NCBI GenBank assembly: GCA_025200525.1
Contig: CM045762.1
Span: 106,976,682-107,040,681 of the forward strand
DNA: 64,000 nucleotides
DNA from: Camellia lanceoleosa
Lineage: Eukaryota > Streptophyta > Magnoliopsida > Ericales > Theaceae
Direction of reading: 5' to 3'
Below, one piece after another: positions 1-11,483 of the stretch. The translations under genes were made by a program, and so were the position numbers. Position 1 is the first letter of the stretch, and every line of letters starts with the position of its first letter. The notes under the pieces are model-generated. The model was not told where the DNA came from and ran no database searches. It saw only the letters and a list, made by a program, of their open reading frames with translations.

Positions 1-1380
1 GGCAATAACCAAAAGAGAATTTAATCTATTTAACTCACTTTCTAATTCAGAATTATAATCCAAACTATCTTTTATTTCAGTTCGAAGGGTTGTAATTAAA
101 CGCATATAATTACTAATTCCATGTTTATATGAGTTTTTAATAACTATTTCTATTTTTATAGTTTTGTCAGATTTTTGGGGTCAATTTATAATTTAATGAA
201 ACTTTATTAGTGATGTGGCTCTGAGTTGTTTTTGGTATGTTGAGTTAGCCTTCCACCTATGATTCGAGGCGAGTTTCAGCCAAGGAAATTCGAGGTCTTA
301 AGAATTTTTCTTTTCAAAAGGTATCATTTTTATTTTGTGTATATAAGATTTTTTTTTTTTGGTTGAAAATCAATTAAGTTAGTTTGTATGACTAGCTAAA
401 ATAGATAGTCACAATGGACATAAATATAAAGTGGCTAGGCAAAATACAAAGCGTACTTTTTGTGTACGTTTGCTAGACAAAATGCCTAGTAATGTTGGTC
501 TAAGCAACGCTCGTGGCCATGAATACATTAGATGTTTCTGCAAAGTGAAAAGGGCTAAATCTCAAGTCAATGCTTGAAGTTGAGTTTACGTTGTTGTTGA
601 TGGGGCAATTGGGAGATGTTACTGGATTGTTGACTTGAAGGTAGCTTCCATTGAATGAAATTTCGGCCCTTAAGATTGATCTTTATTAAGTAAGGTGTGA
701 CTCCGTTGTTGTTGCTGCTTGAGTTCTTGCACCCTATGGAGAACCATTCATTCAAGTAACAATTGGGACCTATTCCAAAAGGATATGGAATTCTAACTTC
801 TCCGCAATATTTTGGACAACCAGGCTTGGCATAAGAAAGCGCTAATGTTTTTGTTAGCCATAGCAGCAGCTACAACAGCACGAGGAGGAGGGAAGAGGAG
901 GAGTAGTTTTTCTGCAAAACCATGCTTTTCTTTTCTTTTCTTTTCTTTTCTTTTTTTCTTCTTCGTCTATAGATTTTATGTTGTTTTTATTTTGCATATT
1001 TTATGTTATTTCCCTCTTGATGAGGTAGTTGTGTACGTGTAATATACTAATTTAATTTAATTAAACAGAGATGTCTCAACCTCTTTCAAATGTTTATGTA
1101 GAAGAAGTCTTGATATTCCTCAGCTGTCATAATTGACCACAATCTACACTAATAATAAAAGACTTCTGTTATATATCAGCAAAATAGTTTACTATTGTTA
1201 AATAATATTTCTCTAATAACAAATAAATAAATAAAGTTCTCTGAGAAATTCTTTAGAGCACAAAAGACTTCACCAGCATTTACCGTTTGATGTGGAACTC
1301 CATTAAATGTAAGAGTTTGAATACAATACCATAGGAAACACAATAACAGTCCTTTAGATTACAAATATGCAGAGAAATTT
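1..1380. other. Intergenic, no gene recognised
   Basis: I see no convincing gene in this stretch. It is A+T rich with short chance reading frames. A minus-strand frame of about 60 residues at 567-755 contains a phrase loosely like the start of Copia gag proteins (asparagine run, then [10 protein letters not shown]), but nothing on either side extends the match, so I do not call it. A pentanucleotide TTTTC run lies at 923-955. Confidence 0.6.
923..955 (+). repeat. (TTTTC)n microsatellite
   Basis: Five to six consecutive TTTTC units followed by an interrupted pyrimidine tract. No gene relationship is visible. Confidence 0.85.
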
Positions 1381-2443
1381 GATGATTTAGGGATAGACTG
1401 GCTAATTGCTGGAAGGGTGACACGGATTAAGGCAACATTGTCCAATTTACCAATGTACTACTTATGCATTTTTAGAATGCCTGTAATAGTGGATAATAGA
1501 ATGGAAAAATTATTGAGAAGATTTGTGTGGGGAGGTTGAGAAGAGATTCGGTGAATGGGGAAAAAGAGACAACGAGAAAGGAGTTTGGCGGGTTGGGTGT
1601 TATTCTTGTAAGACTAAAGAATTCATCCCTTTTCTCAAAATGATGGTGGAGATTAGGAGAGAAAAAAGGACCCTTTATAGAGGTAGCTTATTGTTCACAA
1701 ATATAATGGTAATAGGAATGAATGATCAATCCCATTGCTAATAAGGGAAGGTGTTATACGGTATATGGAAAGCAATTGTGGAGGTTGGCTAGAGTCCTAT
1801 GATTGATAGAGTTGGGATAGTGTTAAAGCGAAAACTTCAACTTAAAACCGTAACAAATTGCAGATAAGTTTTTGGAAGGATAAATGGTCTCATAATTGTT
1901 TCTTCAAACACACAGATTTTCTAGACTTTTTAAACTTTCTTTGCAAAAAGCGTAAAAGTATGGTTGAGGCTTGTTACATTGATGAGAACAACAACATAGT
2001 TTCGGATTTGATTTAGAAGGTTTTTCTTTGAATGAGAAACAAGAGAATTATGTGGAATATTACTCAACTTATTGGAAGCAATCCAATTGAGACTTAATTC
2101 TAAGGACAACTTAATTTGGAAGATAAACAAAAATAGTTTTTATTTTTTTCTTTTACATCAAGTCTTTTGGCGATTTATATTGCACATGAGGAATCAACCA
2201 AACATCCTCTCTTTTTATGTAACCGCTCGGAAAGTGCGGATTGAGATTTTGAGAGTGGTGGGTTAGGTGGGGTTACTCTAATTTGGAGAAACAAATATGG
2301 ACATAACTTTTCTTTGCGACTATGTGAGACTTTATGGACTACACAGGAATGATATCATCTTCAATAGAGCTCAATCTAGTTGGATTAATGTTGTGGATTT
2401 GATCAAGATTAGAGTAGCTTTTTGGGTATTCAATCAAAAAAAT
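1381..2443 (+). pseudogene. LINE (L1-type) reverse transcriptase C-terminal remnant
   Basis: This is the 3' part of a plant non-LTR retrotransposon ORF2, broken by many stops and frameshifts. Seen directly: at 1414-1537 one frame reads RIKATLSNLPMYYLCIFRMP and then MEKLLRRFVWGG, the signature just after the RT palm in plant L1 elements. At 1863-2010 another frame reads ISFWKDKWSHNCFFK. Near 2338-2443 a third frame reads GLHRNDIIFNRAQSSW followed by VDLIKIRVAFWV, matching the conserved end of the zf-RVT region. The order of the blocks agrees with the family. The palm catalytic region and ORF1 are absent upstream, so the copy is 5'-truncated, as is usual for LINEs. No clear poly(A) tail or target-site duplication was found. 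It has no coding capacity. Confidence 0.85.
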
Positions 2444-2649
2444 GAATCCAGTTTATTCTAGGTGAATGATTGTATCAATAGAAAATATGGTATAGAAAAC
2501 AACTATTATTGCCAATCCGAAGCATAAGTAATTAGTACATATGTTTGTAACATTACATACTAGTACATAATTAACATTTGAATAACAAAGCTTTATGGTA
2601 AATATCTAGAATGGACAAGCATTATATGTATAGTTTATACTTCACTACA

Positions 2650-4117
2650 TGGTATGCAATAGTGAATGGACATCAAACGATAAAGTTGTGCCACTCCCAT
2701 TCAAGTTTAGGCATCTTTTTACGAGGTGAGAAACAACAATCATCTCTTCTCTCCGATCGTCCTTGAAAATCCGTGGATCAAGAATCTCAAGTAGACAATT
2801 TTCCTCCATTGATTCCATAAAGTATGTGACTAAACTCCTTCTTTCTTCGAATCTAGTGGAAGAGATTGGTTTTTGCCCAGTTAAAAGCTCAACAATAACA
2901 ACTTCGAAACTATAAACATCACTTTTATTAGTAAATTGGCTCTATTGAAAGTACTCTGGATCCAAGTACCCAAATGTCCCCTATACTTGTGTGGTCAAAT
3001 GAGTATTATCAACATCAATTGATGTTGACGTTCCAAAGTCAGAAACTTTTTCTTTGTATTTATCATCTAGGAGTATGTTGGTTGACTTAATGTCTCGATG
3101 ATAGATGGGTACGAAAGCTGCACAATGCAAGTAGGAAAGAGCTCCGACAACTTCTGTGGCAATCCGAAAGTGCATCTCCTATGAAAGTGGGAACTCCTCG
3201 TTTGGATCATGAATATGTTGAGAGAGTGTTCCATTTGGAATGAACTCATATATTAGCATAAGAACGTTTGCTTGACTATATTCCTATGGACAATTTGTGA
3301 AAGAATGACAACTTCATTGATGAATTGCTCAACTTGTCCTTCGTTGACAACCTTAGACTTTTTAACAGCCATGATTCTTCCATCTGACAACATGCCCTTG
3401 TAAACAGTACTTGTTGGAAAAATAATTGAAAGTAAGTGGTTGATTAAAAAATTTAGAAAAATAAACAATAAAGAAATCTTATTAAAGTTAGAAAACAAAA
3501 ATCATAAATTTTCTTGCAAATCAAATCTAGATTTATGAAATAGCATAACTACTTAATTATGGTTAAATTAATTAGGAAAGATTGTATTTGATTTTTCAAT
3601 AAAAATATTATGACAAATATTGTTTCACATACTTGTTTACCTCGCTATATACATGTCCAATACTGCGTGTAATGTATGTATATGTAAATATATTATCACG
3701 AGTGTTGTCTTGACTTTTGGCATAAAAAATCAAAGTGCCCTCATATTCTTGACCCTTATCCAGCAAGGAAGGATCCATGTATAAAATGTCTCTAGATGTT
3801 TGATAATAAATCAATGCAAGATAAGAAATTAGTAGTAAGCTTTAGATAATGAAAGGAAAACAAAATTGTACCTTGGCCTCCTTGGCGAGAATCGTTCTTC
3901 ATGGTAATGATGGGTGGCTTTCTCCAACTCCTTGAATTAAACAATTTGATTTTTTCACTACCATCAACTAAAGATAACTTGTGTTGTAGCAAGAAACCAC
4001 CATTTCGCTTGAAGAAATTTTCCTTGCGTTTCTTGTCGTTTCTTTTCTTCATTACTTTGTACAACCACCAAGAAGCAATAAGTAAAAACAATAATCTTGC
4101 TAATCTAGCACAAACAC
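2650..4117 (-). pseudogene. Wall-associated receptor kinase-like pseudogene (TM + kinase exon)
   Basis: Remnant of the last exon of a WAK/WAK-like receptor kinase, normally a plasma-membrane Ser/Thr kinase with extracellular GUB_WAK/EGF domains. Reading down the minus strand: intron acceptor at 4118-4119, transmembrane segment LLFLLIASWWLYKV, juxtamembrane FFKRNGGFLLQHKLS, glycine loop GQGG, then [19 protein letters not shown] with the ATP lysine. [21 protein letters not shown] and the C-lobe (QFTNKSDVYSFEVVIVELL to near 2650) follow. Lesions: a frameshift just before the glycine loop, a 460-bp interruption inside it, a deletion with frame change after HRNIVK near 3270, a stop where the family has Trp (PLS*EM), and stops at 2981-2983 and 2942-2944. 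EGF and GUB exons are not found upstream, where a solo LTR now lies. The kinase signatures are unmistakable; it cannot encode a kinase. Confidence 0.9.
3408..3871 (-). other. Intron or insertion inside the kinase glycine loop
   Basis: About 460 A+T-rich bases interrupt the codons for GQG-TVYKG. On the minus strand the segment starts after a GTAC and ends at a second GTAC. Removing the segment with one GTAC copy restores the kinase frame exactly. It also starts with GT and ends CAACAAG, so it could be an intron, but splicing there as it stands leaves the join one base short. Either a short insertion with a 4-bp duplication or an intron whose donor side lost a base fits. No terminal inverted repeats were seen. 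Confidence 0.5.
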
Positions 4118-4379
4118 CTGTAGAGAACTCAACTCTAGAATCAATATATAGAACCAAAATTAAAAAATTAATATTTGAATATTAGGTCTAGGAAAATTTT
4201 TAATTATTTTTAAATTTTATAAAGTCATGTGTAATTCAAATGAAATGGATGGTATATATATTTAAAGTTGATGTTGTGTGGACATAATCAAAATGCATCA
4301 ACTCTATATACTTTATTTTTACAGTACTAACAAATTTACTAAAACTCTATCCTTACATAAAAAAATAACAATAAAACTG

Positions 4380-5528
4380 TGTTGGGGAATTTTCAAAATG
4401 GATTTTCAAAATTTATTGTTTAGTTTTTGGGTGTTTTCAAAACCTTCCATATTTTTCTTTGGAAAGCATGAAATTAGCTTGGGGACTTTGTCCCACATTG
4501 GAAAGAGAGGAAAATATGGAGCACTTAATAAAGTGCTACATGGAATATTCTTTTGAATATGGTATTATGGGATGGATGCTAGTGTGTATGCACTCACATC
4601 GCAAGGATGGTGCTTAGTACCATGCACTGCGTCTTGCGTGCATGGGTAGTAGGCTATGTGGTGTTTGATAGCGCACTTTGCAGGACGCATCGGCGCAAAG
4701 GCGCCATAAGGGCGCTTTCCTATTTGCAAAGGACGAGTTAGAGCAATGACGTGGATCCAAAGTGGCATGGGTGATGTGGAATATAGTCAGCTCCATGTGG
4801 CAGTGATGTGGCATCTGTTAGCGATGAGTCAACCAACCGATCGAACGGTTGCTTGTTCGATCTGGAGCAATTTGATCATAGTCGTTCATTGAAATATGCG
4901 CGTGATCATGCGAATGAGATGGCACCCGATCGTGATCAGATATGATTAGTCAATGCATCTATTCGAGTCGGAATGATCTGTACCATAGATCGTCGATCCA
5001 ACGATCAGATTTGTCGAATGCAATCAAGGAACATGATCATTCGATCAAATGCATCAAGGCCTATAAACAGGTTGCGAAATCATCCATTTCAATCCATCCA
5101 AAATTCAGAAAGCATTCTTGCAAGTCTCTCTCTCTCTCTCTCTCTCTCTCCCTCTTCCTCTTGATTTAGAGTTTTCGATCAAGAGTTTCTTAAGCAAATT
5201 TCTGCTTTTTTTATTGGTAGTCAAATTCTGCAAACTTGATTATCAGTGTCTTGGTTTTTCTTGATTATATCAAGAGTATTCTGATCTACTGTTGTCAGTG
5301 CAGACGCCGGTAGACTTGATCTTTAGATCAGGCTTCATTGTATCCTGGAAGTGAATTTCCTATAACCCCCTGCACACCTTTTGGTGGGTGCAAATATTGT
5401 CTTTAGGAAAGTGACTAAGTAACGTAACTTGAAGTATCAAATTTCTATTCTACATAAACAAGATCATCGCCAAGTTTTGAAGACTCGAAGACCACTAATT
5501 GAAGATTTCAAGACGAATTGTACTAACA
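4380..5528 (+). mobile_element. Solo LTR with 5-bp target-site duplication
   Basis: A 1.15-kb non-coding segment starting TGTTGGGG and ending CTAACA, the inverted ends typical of an LTR. It is flanked by AACTG at 4375-4379 and AACTG at 5528-5532 (the last A of the LTR is shared). It contains the phrase TTGTCCCACATTGG common in plant LTRs, a TATA-like CTATAAAC at 5061, a CT tract about 65 bases downstream, and no coding sequence. There is no primer-binding site or polypurine tract on either side, so it is best read as a solo LTR left by LTR-LTR recombination. It sits immediately upstream of the WAK-like kinase exon, where the extracellular-domain exons would be. Superfamily is unknown; Copia is more likely from the ends. 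Confidence 0.75.
5061..5068 (+). promoter_or_regulatory. TATA-like box of the solo LTR
   Basis: CTATAAAC, placed in the second half of the LTR and followed after about 65 bases by a (CT)n tract (5127-5150). The position fits a U3/R boundary. Inferred from sequence only. Confidence 0.45.
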
Positions 5529-6472
5529 ACTGGACATTTTTCATATACATAACTTATCTTTGAATTATTTGGACACAAAATTTGAAAGAAAGAAAAAAGA
5601 GAGAGCTGATTTTAAACTCTATCAAGATTATGGTTGTCAAAAGCAATTGTATATAATATTTATTTTGTTAAAACAATAACATTAATTTATTAGAATTATT
5701 TATTTGTTTGTGATTTAAAAATTTAAATTAAAGAAGTTATTAAAAATGAGTGATAAATATTGATAAGAGTAATTTTTTTAACATAAATTTTAATCAAGTT
5801 TTTAAATCAGTACTCCAACAATATTTCTAATTTTAAAAAACTATTAAAAAGGAATGTTAAATATTGATAAGAGTACTCTTTTTTTTAACATAAATTTTAA
5901 TCAAGTTTTTAAATCAGTAATAATGACTTAAAAGCAGAAAGGAAAATGCAAAGTAATACTGTAATATAATTATCGGGCAGATCCATACGGGACTTTGTTC
6001 TTATTTTAATTGAGCTCTCTGTTAGTGAACATTGGGATTAATCCTCGAATTAGTTGGTCCATCAGGTTGGATACTGAGTTATCAAGAAAAAAAATACTGT
6101 AATAGAACTAGAGGATAACTGGCATATTTGGTGCAATTTTTTGAAAGTTGAAAATTGATAATAAAAAATCCAAACAGGCGTGTCTCCTTCTTCTGAAGTC
6201 GAAATTAGATCAATTTTGTGTCTAAACTGAAACCTCGGAACTAAACTTTCTAGTGGTTATAGCCTCACATCAAGATTCAAAACGTGAAGGAACAAATGAG
6301 TAAAAGAGTGTAGACTAATCAAAAATAAATATTAGAATTTGCAGTTTTCATTGGAGGGTGTTGTTCGGGCCCGTGGGGGTCACCTTGGGTCTCGTTCTAT
6401 TGATTTAAACTATTTATTTTGTTGGGTAATTCATTTATATCATCTACATAAAAAATTAAATTGATTCGATAA
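5529..6472. other. A+T-rich spacer, no gene
   Basis: No gene recognised. The segment holds a short duplicated A+T block (around 5740-5800 and 5840-5915, sharing GATAAGAGTA and a TTTTTTAACATAAATTTTAA phrase). Around 6030-6095 there is a GGGATTAATC...TTATCAAGAAAAAAAA phrase that resembles tails seen after plant LINE copies, but it is too short to call. Confidence 0.55.
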
Positions 6473-7950
6473 TGTAACGCCCTCAAAAATAAACCCATAA
6501 TACATAATATCAACATGCGGAATTATAAGGAAATAAAGTATCTTATTCCATTCATCAGAGTACCATGAAATAAAACATCAAAATAAATGCCCTATGGGCT
6601 TACATCTTGCCAAGCCAACACTTGGACACAATTCCATGAGTTCTAACTCAAAACAAATAAAGCCCTAGGCTTGAATGTTTACATAGTTCAAATAAAACAA
6701 ATAAAACATATAAAGCAAGTCTTCAAATCCAAATCCTCACAAGCTAAGTCTTGGGAGGTAGTGAACCACCTGAACCTGAAAATGAAGTTCCCATATAGGG
6801 TGAGCCACAGCCCAGTAGAAAAATACTAAACCAAGCATATGAATTAACTAAAGCATTAGCATTCGATACATGGTTAATCACAAGATAAATCAACTTCCAA
6901 TTTCGTGACACGAATGTCTACATTGTCTATGACATATTGTCTATGACACCCTTCACTTTCCAATATTTATTCAACTTTCCAATTACATCATTATGGCTCG
7001 AACACGGCCAACTATAATAGTGATCGAGATATCACAAAATTAAATGAGACTCTGACTCAAACCACAACACTTCCATATTTCCAACTAATACACATTATAA
7101 TGATGTATCATATCAACAACAAATAGCAATATTGCTATTATCAATAAGCACACATATGAGTGATGCTCTTGGAGTCCATCTATCTCCTCCCAACAAATCC
7201 GGTTTAGAGGTACATCCCCTATCTTCCCCTAAACCGTGGAGTTCATCCCCTATCTCCTCCAAACAACATGCATATGCAATGAAACACACAATTGCCATAT
7301 ACAACACATAATCAATACAAGTAATGTTCAGTATTAATTCAACAGTCAACATAAGTGACTTAATTCCAGTTATACCTAAGCCACATGCAAGGTCTACAAC
7401 AATCACGACTATCCTCCACCGATAGCCCAAAACAGTTATTTCTAAACAAGAAATAAATACAACAATAAATGTAAAATCAACATTCTCATAGGTAAGTATT
7501 TAAACTACCCAACTATATCATTAATCTCATAATTTCCCCAACTTCATGAATTAAACCCAATTCCACATTTTTCCCTTAAATTAATTATACAAATTAATCT
7601 AAGCCAAACCCTAAGGTTTCTCCCAAAATTAACAAACTACCCCCACATACCAAAATACCAACACTTAGGATTAAAGCATATAAATGGAGTAGGAAATCCC
7701 TACCTCGAAGCAAAGAACTCGAATGGAGAAGATAGAGATGATGATCCAAAATCCAAAGTGCTTCAAACCAAGAATTGTTGATTAAAAGCGAAGCCCTCGA
7801 CTCACTCTATCTTTTTAATAAAGGATCTAGGTTAGAAACTCACTCTAAGTAGATCAAATCTAAGAGAGAAGGTATGTAGGAGAGAGAAAGCGGTTTTAGG
7901 GTTTTAGAATCAAGAGGAGATGAAAAATGGTCCAAAAGTTGGATCTCGCC

Positions 7951-7958
7951 ATTTTATA
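7951..7958 (-). promoter_or_regulatory. TATA box of family A LTR copy 1
   Basis: TATAAAAT on the minus strand, directly downstream of the cluster of CGCTCGAGCG palindromes. The second copy of this LTR has a comparable TTTAAATA at 56277-56284 in the same position relative to its palindrome cluster, which supports a promoter reading. Confidence 0.5.
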
Positions 7959-7964
7959 ACGATC

Positions 7965-8165
7965 GCCCGCTCGGCGTAAACCCGCTCGGCGGCGGATGCA
8001 CCTCTCGGCACTTTCGCATCAGCTCCCGCTCGGCGTCAATTCCCGCTCGGCGGCACACCTGAACTCCCGCTCGAGTGGGCAATCCCCCGCTCGAGCGTCC
8101 AACACAACCTGAAATCTTGGAAGGTTGTATTCCCCGCTCGAGCGGCCAAACCCCCGCTCGAGCGG
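7965..8165. repeat. Cluster of CCGCTCGAGCGG/CCGCTCGGCG boxes
   Basis: About eight near-copies of a 10-12 bp box, alternating between the palindromic form CCGCTCGAGCGG and the shortened form CCCGCTCGGCG, spaced roughly 18-30 bases apart in a C+G-rich island. The cluster lies just upstream (minus strand) of a TATA box, so it looks like an LTR enhancer. The same box type recurs at 56284-56600 and, in traces, near 16515-16605. Confidence 0.75.
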
Positions 8166-8343
8166 ACAAGCAAAATTTTGGGCAACTGGGCTTGGTTCCA
8201 AAGCTCAACCAACCTGCTCCAAACACGCTCAACACATCCTAAAACTCAATCAAATAGACCTAAAGGATGACAACAACAAGGGAATCTACGAAACTTAAGT
8301 CCGAATACAATAATCAATTTGGGAAAAGACCGGGGTCGCTATA

Positions 8344-9655
8344 AAGGTGATGAGAGATGGTGCAAAAAGCTTAACAAGCTAAAGAGCACAAAAAATGGGG
8401 GACAACCCCCTAACTCACAAAGGCTCAAACCACCACTTTTAGGACTGAAAAACAAAACTTTTTACATGCCAAAACCAGCCTTGAAATGGTGGAAAAAGAT
8501 GGCAAAGCAAGTATGAATAACAAGCTTAAAGGGAGAGAGTTATACCTCTTGAAGCCAAGCACACTTTTAGGCAACAAAACCAAGCAAAACCACCTTAAGG
8601 AGTTCCAAGAGAGCCTCAAGCAACCTCAGCCCAAAGATCAACAACTTTGATTAAGGGTTGATAGGCAAAGGAGAAGTGTGTCTACACTTATATGCACTTA
8701 TGCATAAAGGTTCTTGAGAGGGAGAAACGTAGAGAGAGAATTTTAGAGAGAGAGGCTCCCAAAATGTTACTCCTCATATGTTTCTAACCTTGAAAACCAT
8801 AGAGAAGGCCCTCTATATATAGAAGAATGCAAGCCTTGGTCGAAAATATCCCAAAAGGGACAACTGTAACAGCTGGAGAACAAATATTAGCCAAAAACTA
8901 CCTTTTTCCATCGATGGCCGGCATGCCATCATTGATGGCCGGCACTTCATTATTGTTGGCTGGCATGGATCACTATTAGATGGAAGGGGGTCGGAATAGG
9001 CCATTCATGGCCGGCACATGCCCAGAAAATCCCATTTATGGCCCACATCCTCCACCTTTGGTTGGCCAGAAAAATCTACTTTGTGGGCCCGACTTCAACC
9101 GGACATAACTCCTTCATCTGGACTCCTTTGCAGGTCATTCTTAAGCCTAAATTGAAGCCCTAGAAGTCTTCTTTCCAATGGTGGAATCCTCACATCAAAA
9201 TTCCAAGTGTTCAAGGAGATATGCCTTTTTTAGTGAAAACTGCTCAGTTTCGATCCTACTCGGATTCATGCCGAACTTCTCCCAAACTAGTTTTCTTCTC
9301 TCCTCTCCCATTTTCTTCAACCTCAAACCCCTAGATAAGGTGTTTTGAAAGATTTTTCAAAGAGTTTGTCTCTCTTTTATTCATTTCTACTTTGTCCTTG
9401 CTCAGTTTACCGAAAAACGTAACATTTAACAAAATGCAAGCGTCGGAACATCGTAAGAACTTTTTCAAAAATATTTTGAAAGAGAGGGTTTCAAGGTCTC
9501 AAATATTTTTGGTCAAAATAGTTTTAGTCCAAAAATGGGGTGTAAGGTTGGGATTTGACGCTCTCCTCGCCGAAGAAATCGAACCTTTGCACTTCACAAC
9601 TCATCACCAAGTAAACAATCAGTGGCGCCCAAGTCTTAAGGGCGGTCAAAAATAG
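8344..9655. mobile_element. LTR-like remnant with primer-binding-like site
   Basis: Non-coding sequence with retrotransposon character but unclear limits. On the minus strand, repeated ATGGCCGGCA-type boxes (8910-9020) lie upstream of TATATATAGAGGGCC (about 8810-8824), followed by GA/CT-rich leader-like sequence, as in an LTR promoter. On the plus strand a TGGCGCC at 9623-9629 follows a spacer; this resembles the primer-binding site start of some Ty3/Gypsy (Tat/Athila-type) elements. These two signals point in opposite directions, so more than one element may be joined here. No protein-coding domain seen. Confidence 0.35.
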
Positions 9656-9658
9656 AGT

Positions 9659-10300
9659 GTCTATAAAAAGGTGCACCGAATTCAGAGGCTTATTCAACCG
9701 ATCATGACCTACACAAGAGGCTCTCAAAATTCAGAGTCTTTTGTAATGGGTAGTTATGCCAAGCACAAAGGGTGCTCCGAATTCGGAGGCTTATTCGGCT
9801 GATCGTGACCTGCACGAGGGACGCTTCGAATTTGGAGTCGTTTGTAATGGCCAATTGTGCCAAGCACAAAGGGCACTCCGAATTCGGAGGCTTATTCGAC
9901 CGATCATGACTTGCACGAGGGGCGCTCCAAATTCGGAGTCTTTTGTAATGGCCAGTTGTGCCAAGTACAAACGACACTCCGAATTTGGAGGCTTATTCGA
10001 CCAATAGTGACTTGCACGAGGAGCACTCTAAATTCACAGTCTTTTGTAAAGACCAGTTATGCCAAGCACACTGGGTGCTCTGAATTCGGAGTCTTATTCA
10101 GCCGATCATGACTTGCACGAGGGGCGCTCCAAATTCGGAGTCTTTTGTCATGGTCAATTGTGCCAAGCACAAAGGGCACTTCGAGTTCAAAGGCTTATTC
10201 GGCCAATCGCGACTTGCACGAAGGGTGCTCCGAATTAGAAGTCTTTTGTAATGGCCAATTGTGCCTAGCACAAAGGGCACTCCGAATTCGAAGGTTTAGT
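9659..10300 (+). repeat. 101-bp tandem array (about six units)
   Basis: The anchor GCC(A/T)AG(C/T)ACA recurs at 9758, 9859, 9960, 10061, 10162 and 10263, exactly 101 bases apart each time. Each unit is a dimer of two related halves of about 50 bases, both carrying a (G)CTCC-AATTCGGAG core: one half holds the 14-bp perfect palindrome CTCCGAATTCGGAG, the other a one-mismatch version. Several open frames on both strands run through the array only because the units lack stops; they shift frame with each unit (101 is not a multiple of 3) and are not genes. It follows a primer-binding-like site, so it may be the tandem-repeat zone of a Gypsy element or a young satellite. Confidence 0.9.
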
Positions 10301-10309
10301 CGTTCAGTC

Positions 10310-11483
10310 ATCAGAGTAAGATTCAAGCAAATATAAGCCATGATGATTCATTGATAAACTGTGTAAATACATTCAAGGAAGATACATTTGCGGAAAGAAA
10401 AGTGAATCATTACATCATAACAAAAAGCTAGCTTCCATGCCGTTTAATGGTAAAATTTGCGTAAGTGAGTTGTATTCCATGGTCGGGAAGTTTCTTGCCA
10501 GTAATGGGAAGTTTTCAAGTCCGAGACATGGAGTGGTGACAAATACAAAAGAGTGTCAAACCATGCTTGGAACTTTTATTGCTCCAAGTGATGACTGCAT
10601 AATAAAACCTACAAGAGCTTTGGTTAATCCATCGAATCTAGCAGTACATACCCCATACCATTAAAGAATTTGCTCAAGGTTGGAAAGGACAATTTGAAGA
10701 AGATGTTGGACATAGCGTTTTGTGCTCCATTAATAAACCAATCAACTTACCACCCACGAGTAATTACTTACTCTTCTCCTATATATCTATGTATTGATGT
10801 GTGATATGTATTATATATATATAGCTTTGTAACTTGTGAGATAATTATATTTATTATCAGTCTGTTGCTTTTGTTCTCAGTCGATAATTTATGTTTTTGT
10901 TGTAGTTGTTGTTGTTTCAAAAATATTGTAGCAATCAATGGCGTTTTGGTTTGATTGAAGGCAATCAATGGTGGTTTGGTTTTCCATTACTGGACAACCT
11001 AGCTAACCTAGCCATCTAGGTCCTGTTATATATTTATGTTCAATGTTTAGCTAGGGAAAGAAGTTATTGGTTCGATTTGCACCAAGAAAACAAAAAAACA
11101 ATAAACAAAAAAGTAATTGGTTACTTTTAAAATAAATAAGAAAAATTCAATTTATCCCCTAATGGTTTAGCACCCCTTGTTTTCAGAGAGCCAATCATAT
11201 CTTGTCGTTTTGATTATTTTTTTACTTTATCTTCCTACCATTAGTAGTTACATCTAAATTTACAAAATTTCTAGCACATGCACATAGAATAAGAGTTAAA
11301 ATATGATGTATGAAGACAAATCGCCCCTTATCTCCATATTCTTCTCCAAAAATCATAACCTAACTTTCTTTTTTTTCAAAAACCTAATTCTAATCGTAAA
11401 AAGACCAGAACCACCCTTGCTTTTTTTCTTTGAAGTACAACAAATCATTCCACAACATCAGTTGCATCAGTTTTCTTTGAAGG
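10310..11483. other. Spacer, no gene
   Basis: A+T-rich sequence with no recognisable domain. A plus-strand frame at 10437-10664 (75 codons) has no family resemblance that I can see and no supporting context. Short direct repeats (GGCAATCAATGGTGGTTTGG-like) occur near 10930-10980. Confidence 0.5.

Larger units (their letters stand above)
6473..8343 (-). mobile_element. LTR of retrotransposon family A, copy 1
   Basis: On the plus strand it starts TGTAACGCCCTC and ends GACCGGGGTCGCTATA. The same ends and much of the same interior recur at 54836-56777, so this is a repeat family. Orientation is taken from the minus strand: an early C+G-rich part with many CGCTCGAGCG-type boxes (7965-8165), then TATAAAAT at 7951-7958, then a long A+T-rich remainder, as expected for U3-R-U5. 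Shared internal phrases include CTTGCCAAGCCAACACTTGG. No coding sequence. Unlike copy 2, the flanks (GATAA on the left, AAGGT on the right) do not match, so this copy may be a recombinant or a truncated element rather than a clean solo LTR. Confidence 0.75.

Noticed and set aside
7113..7430. 105-codon minus-strand frame with a Cys/Val-rich composition
   Set aside because: Lies wholly inside the family A LTR. The corresponding part of the second copy (around 55500-55760) does not keep it open.
9702..10280. Open frames of 60-91 codons on both strands through the 101-bp array
   Set aside because: They exist because the repeat unit lacks stops; unit length is not a multiple of three and both strands are open, so they are not genes.
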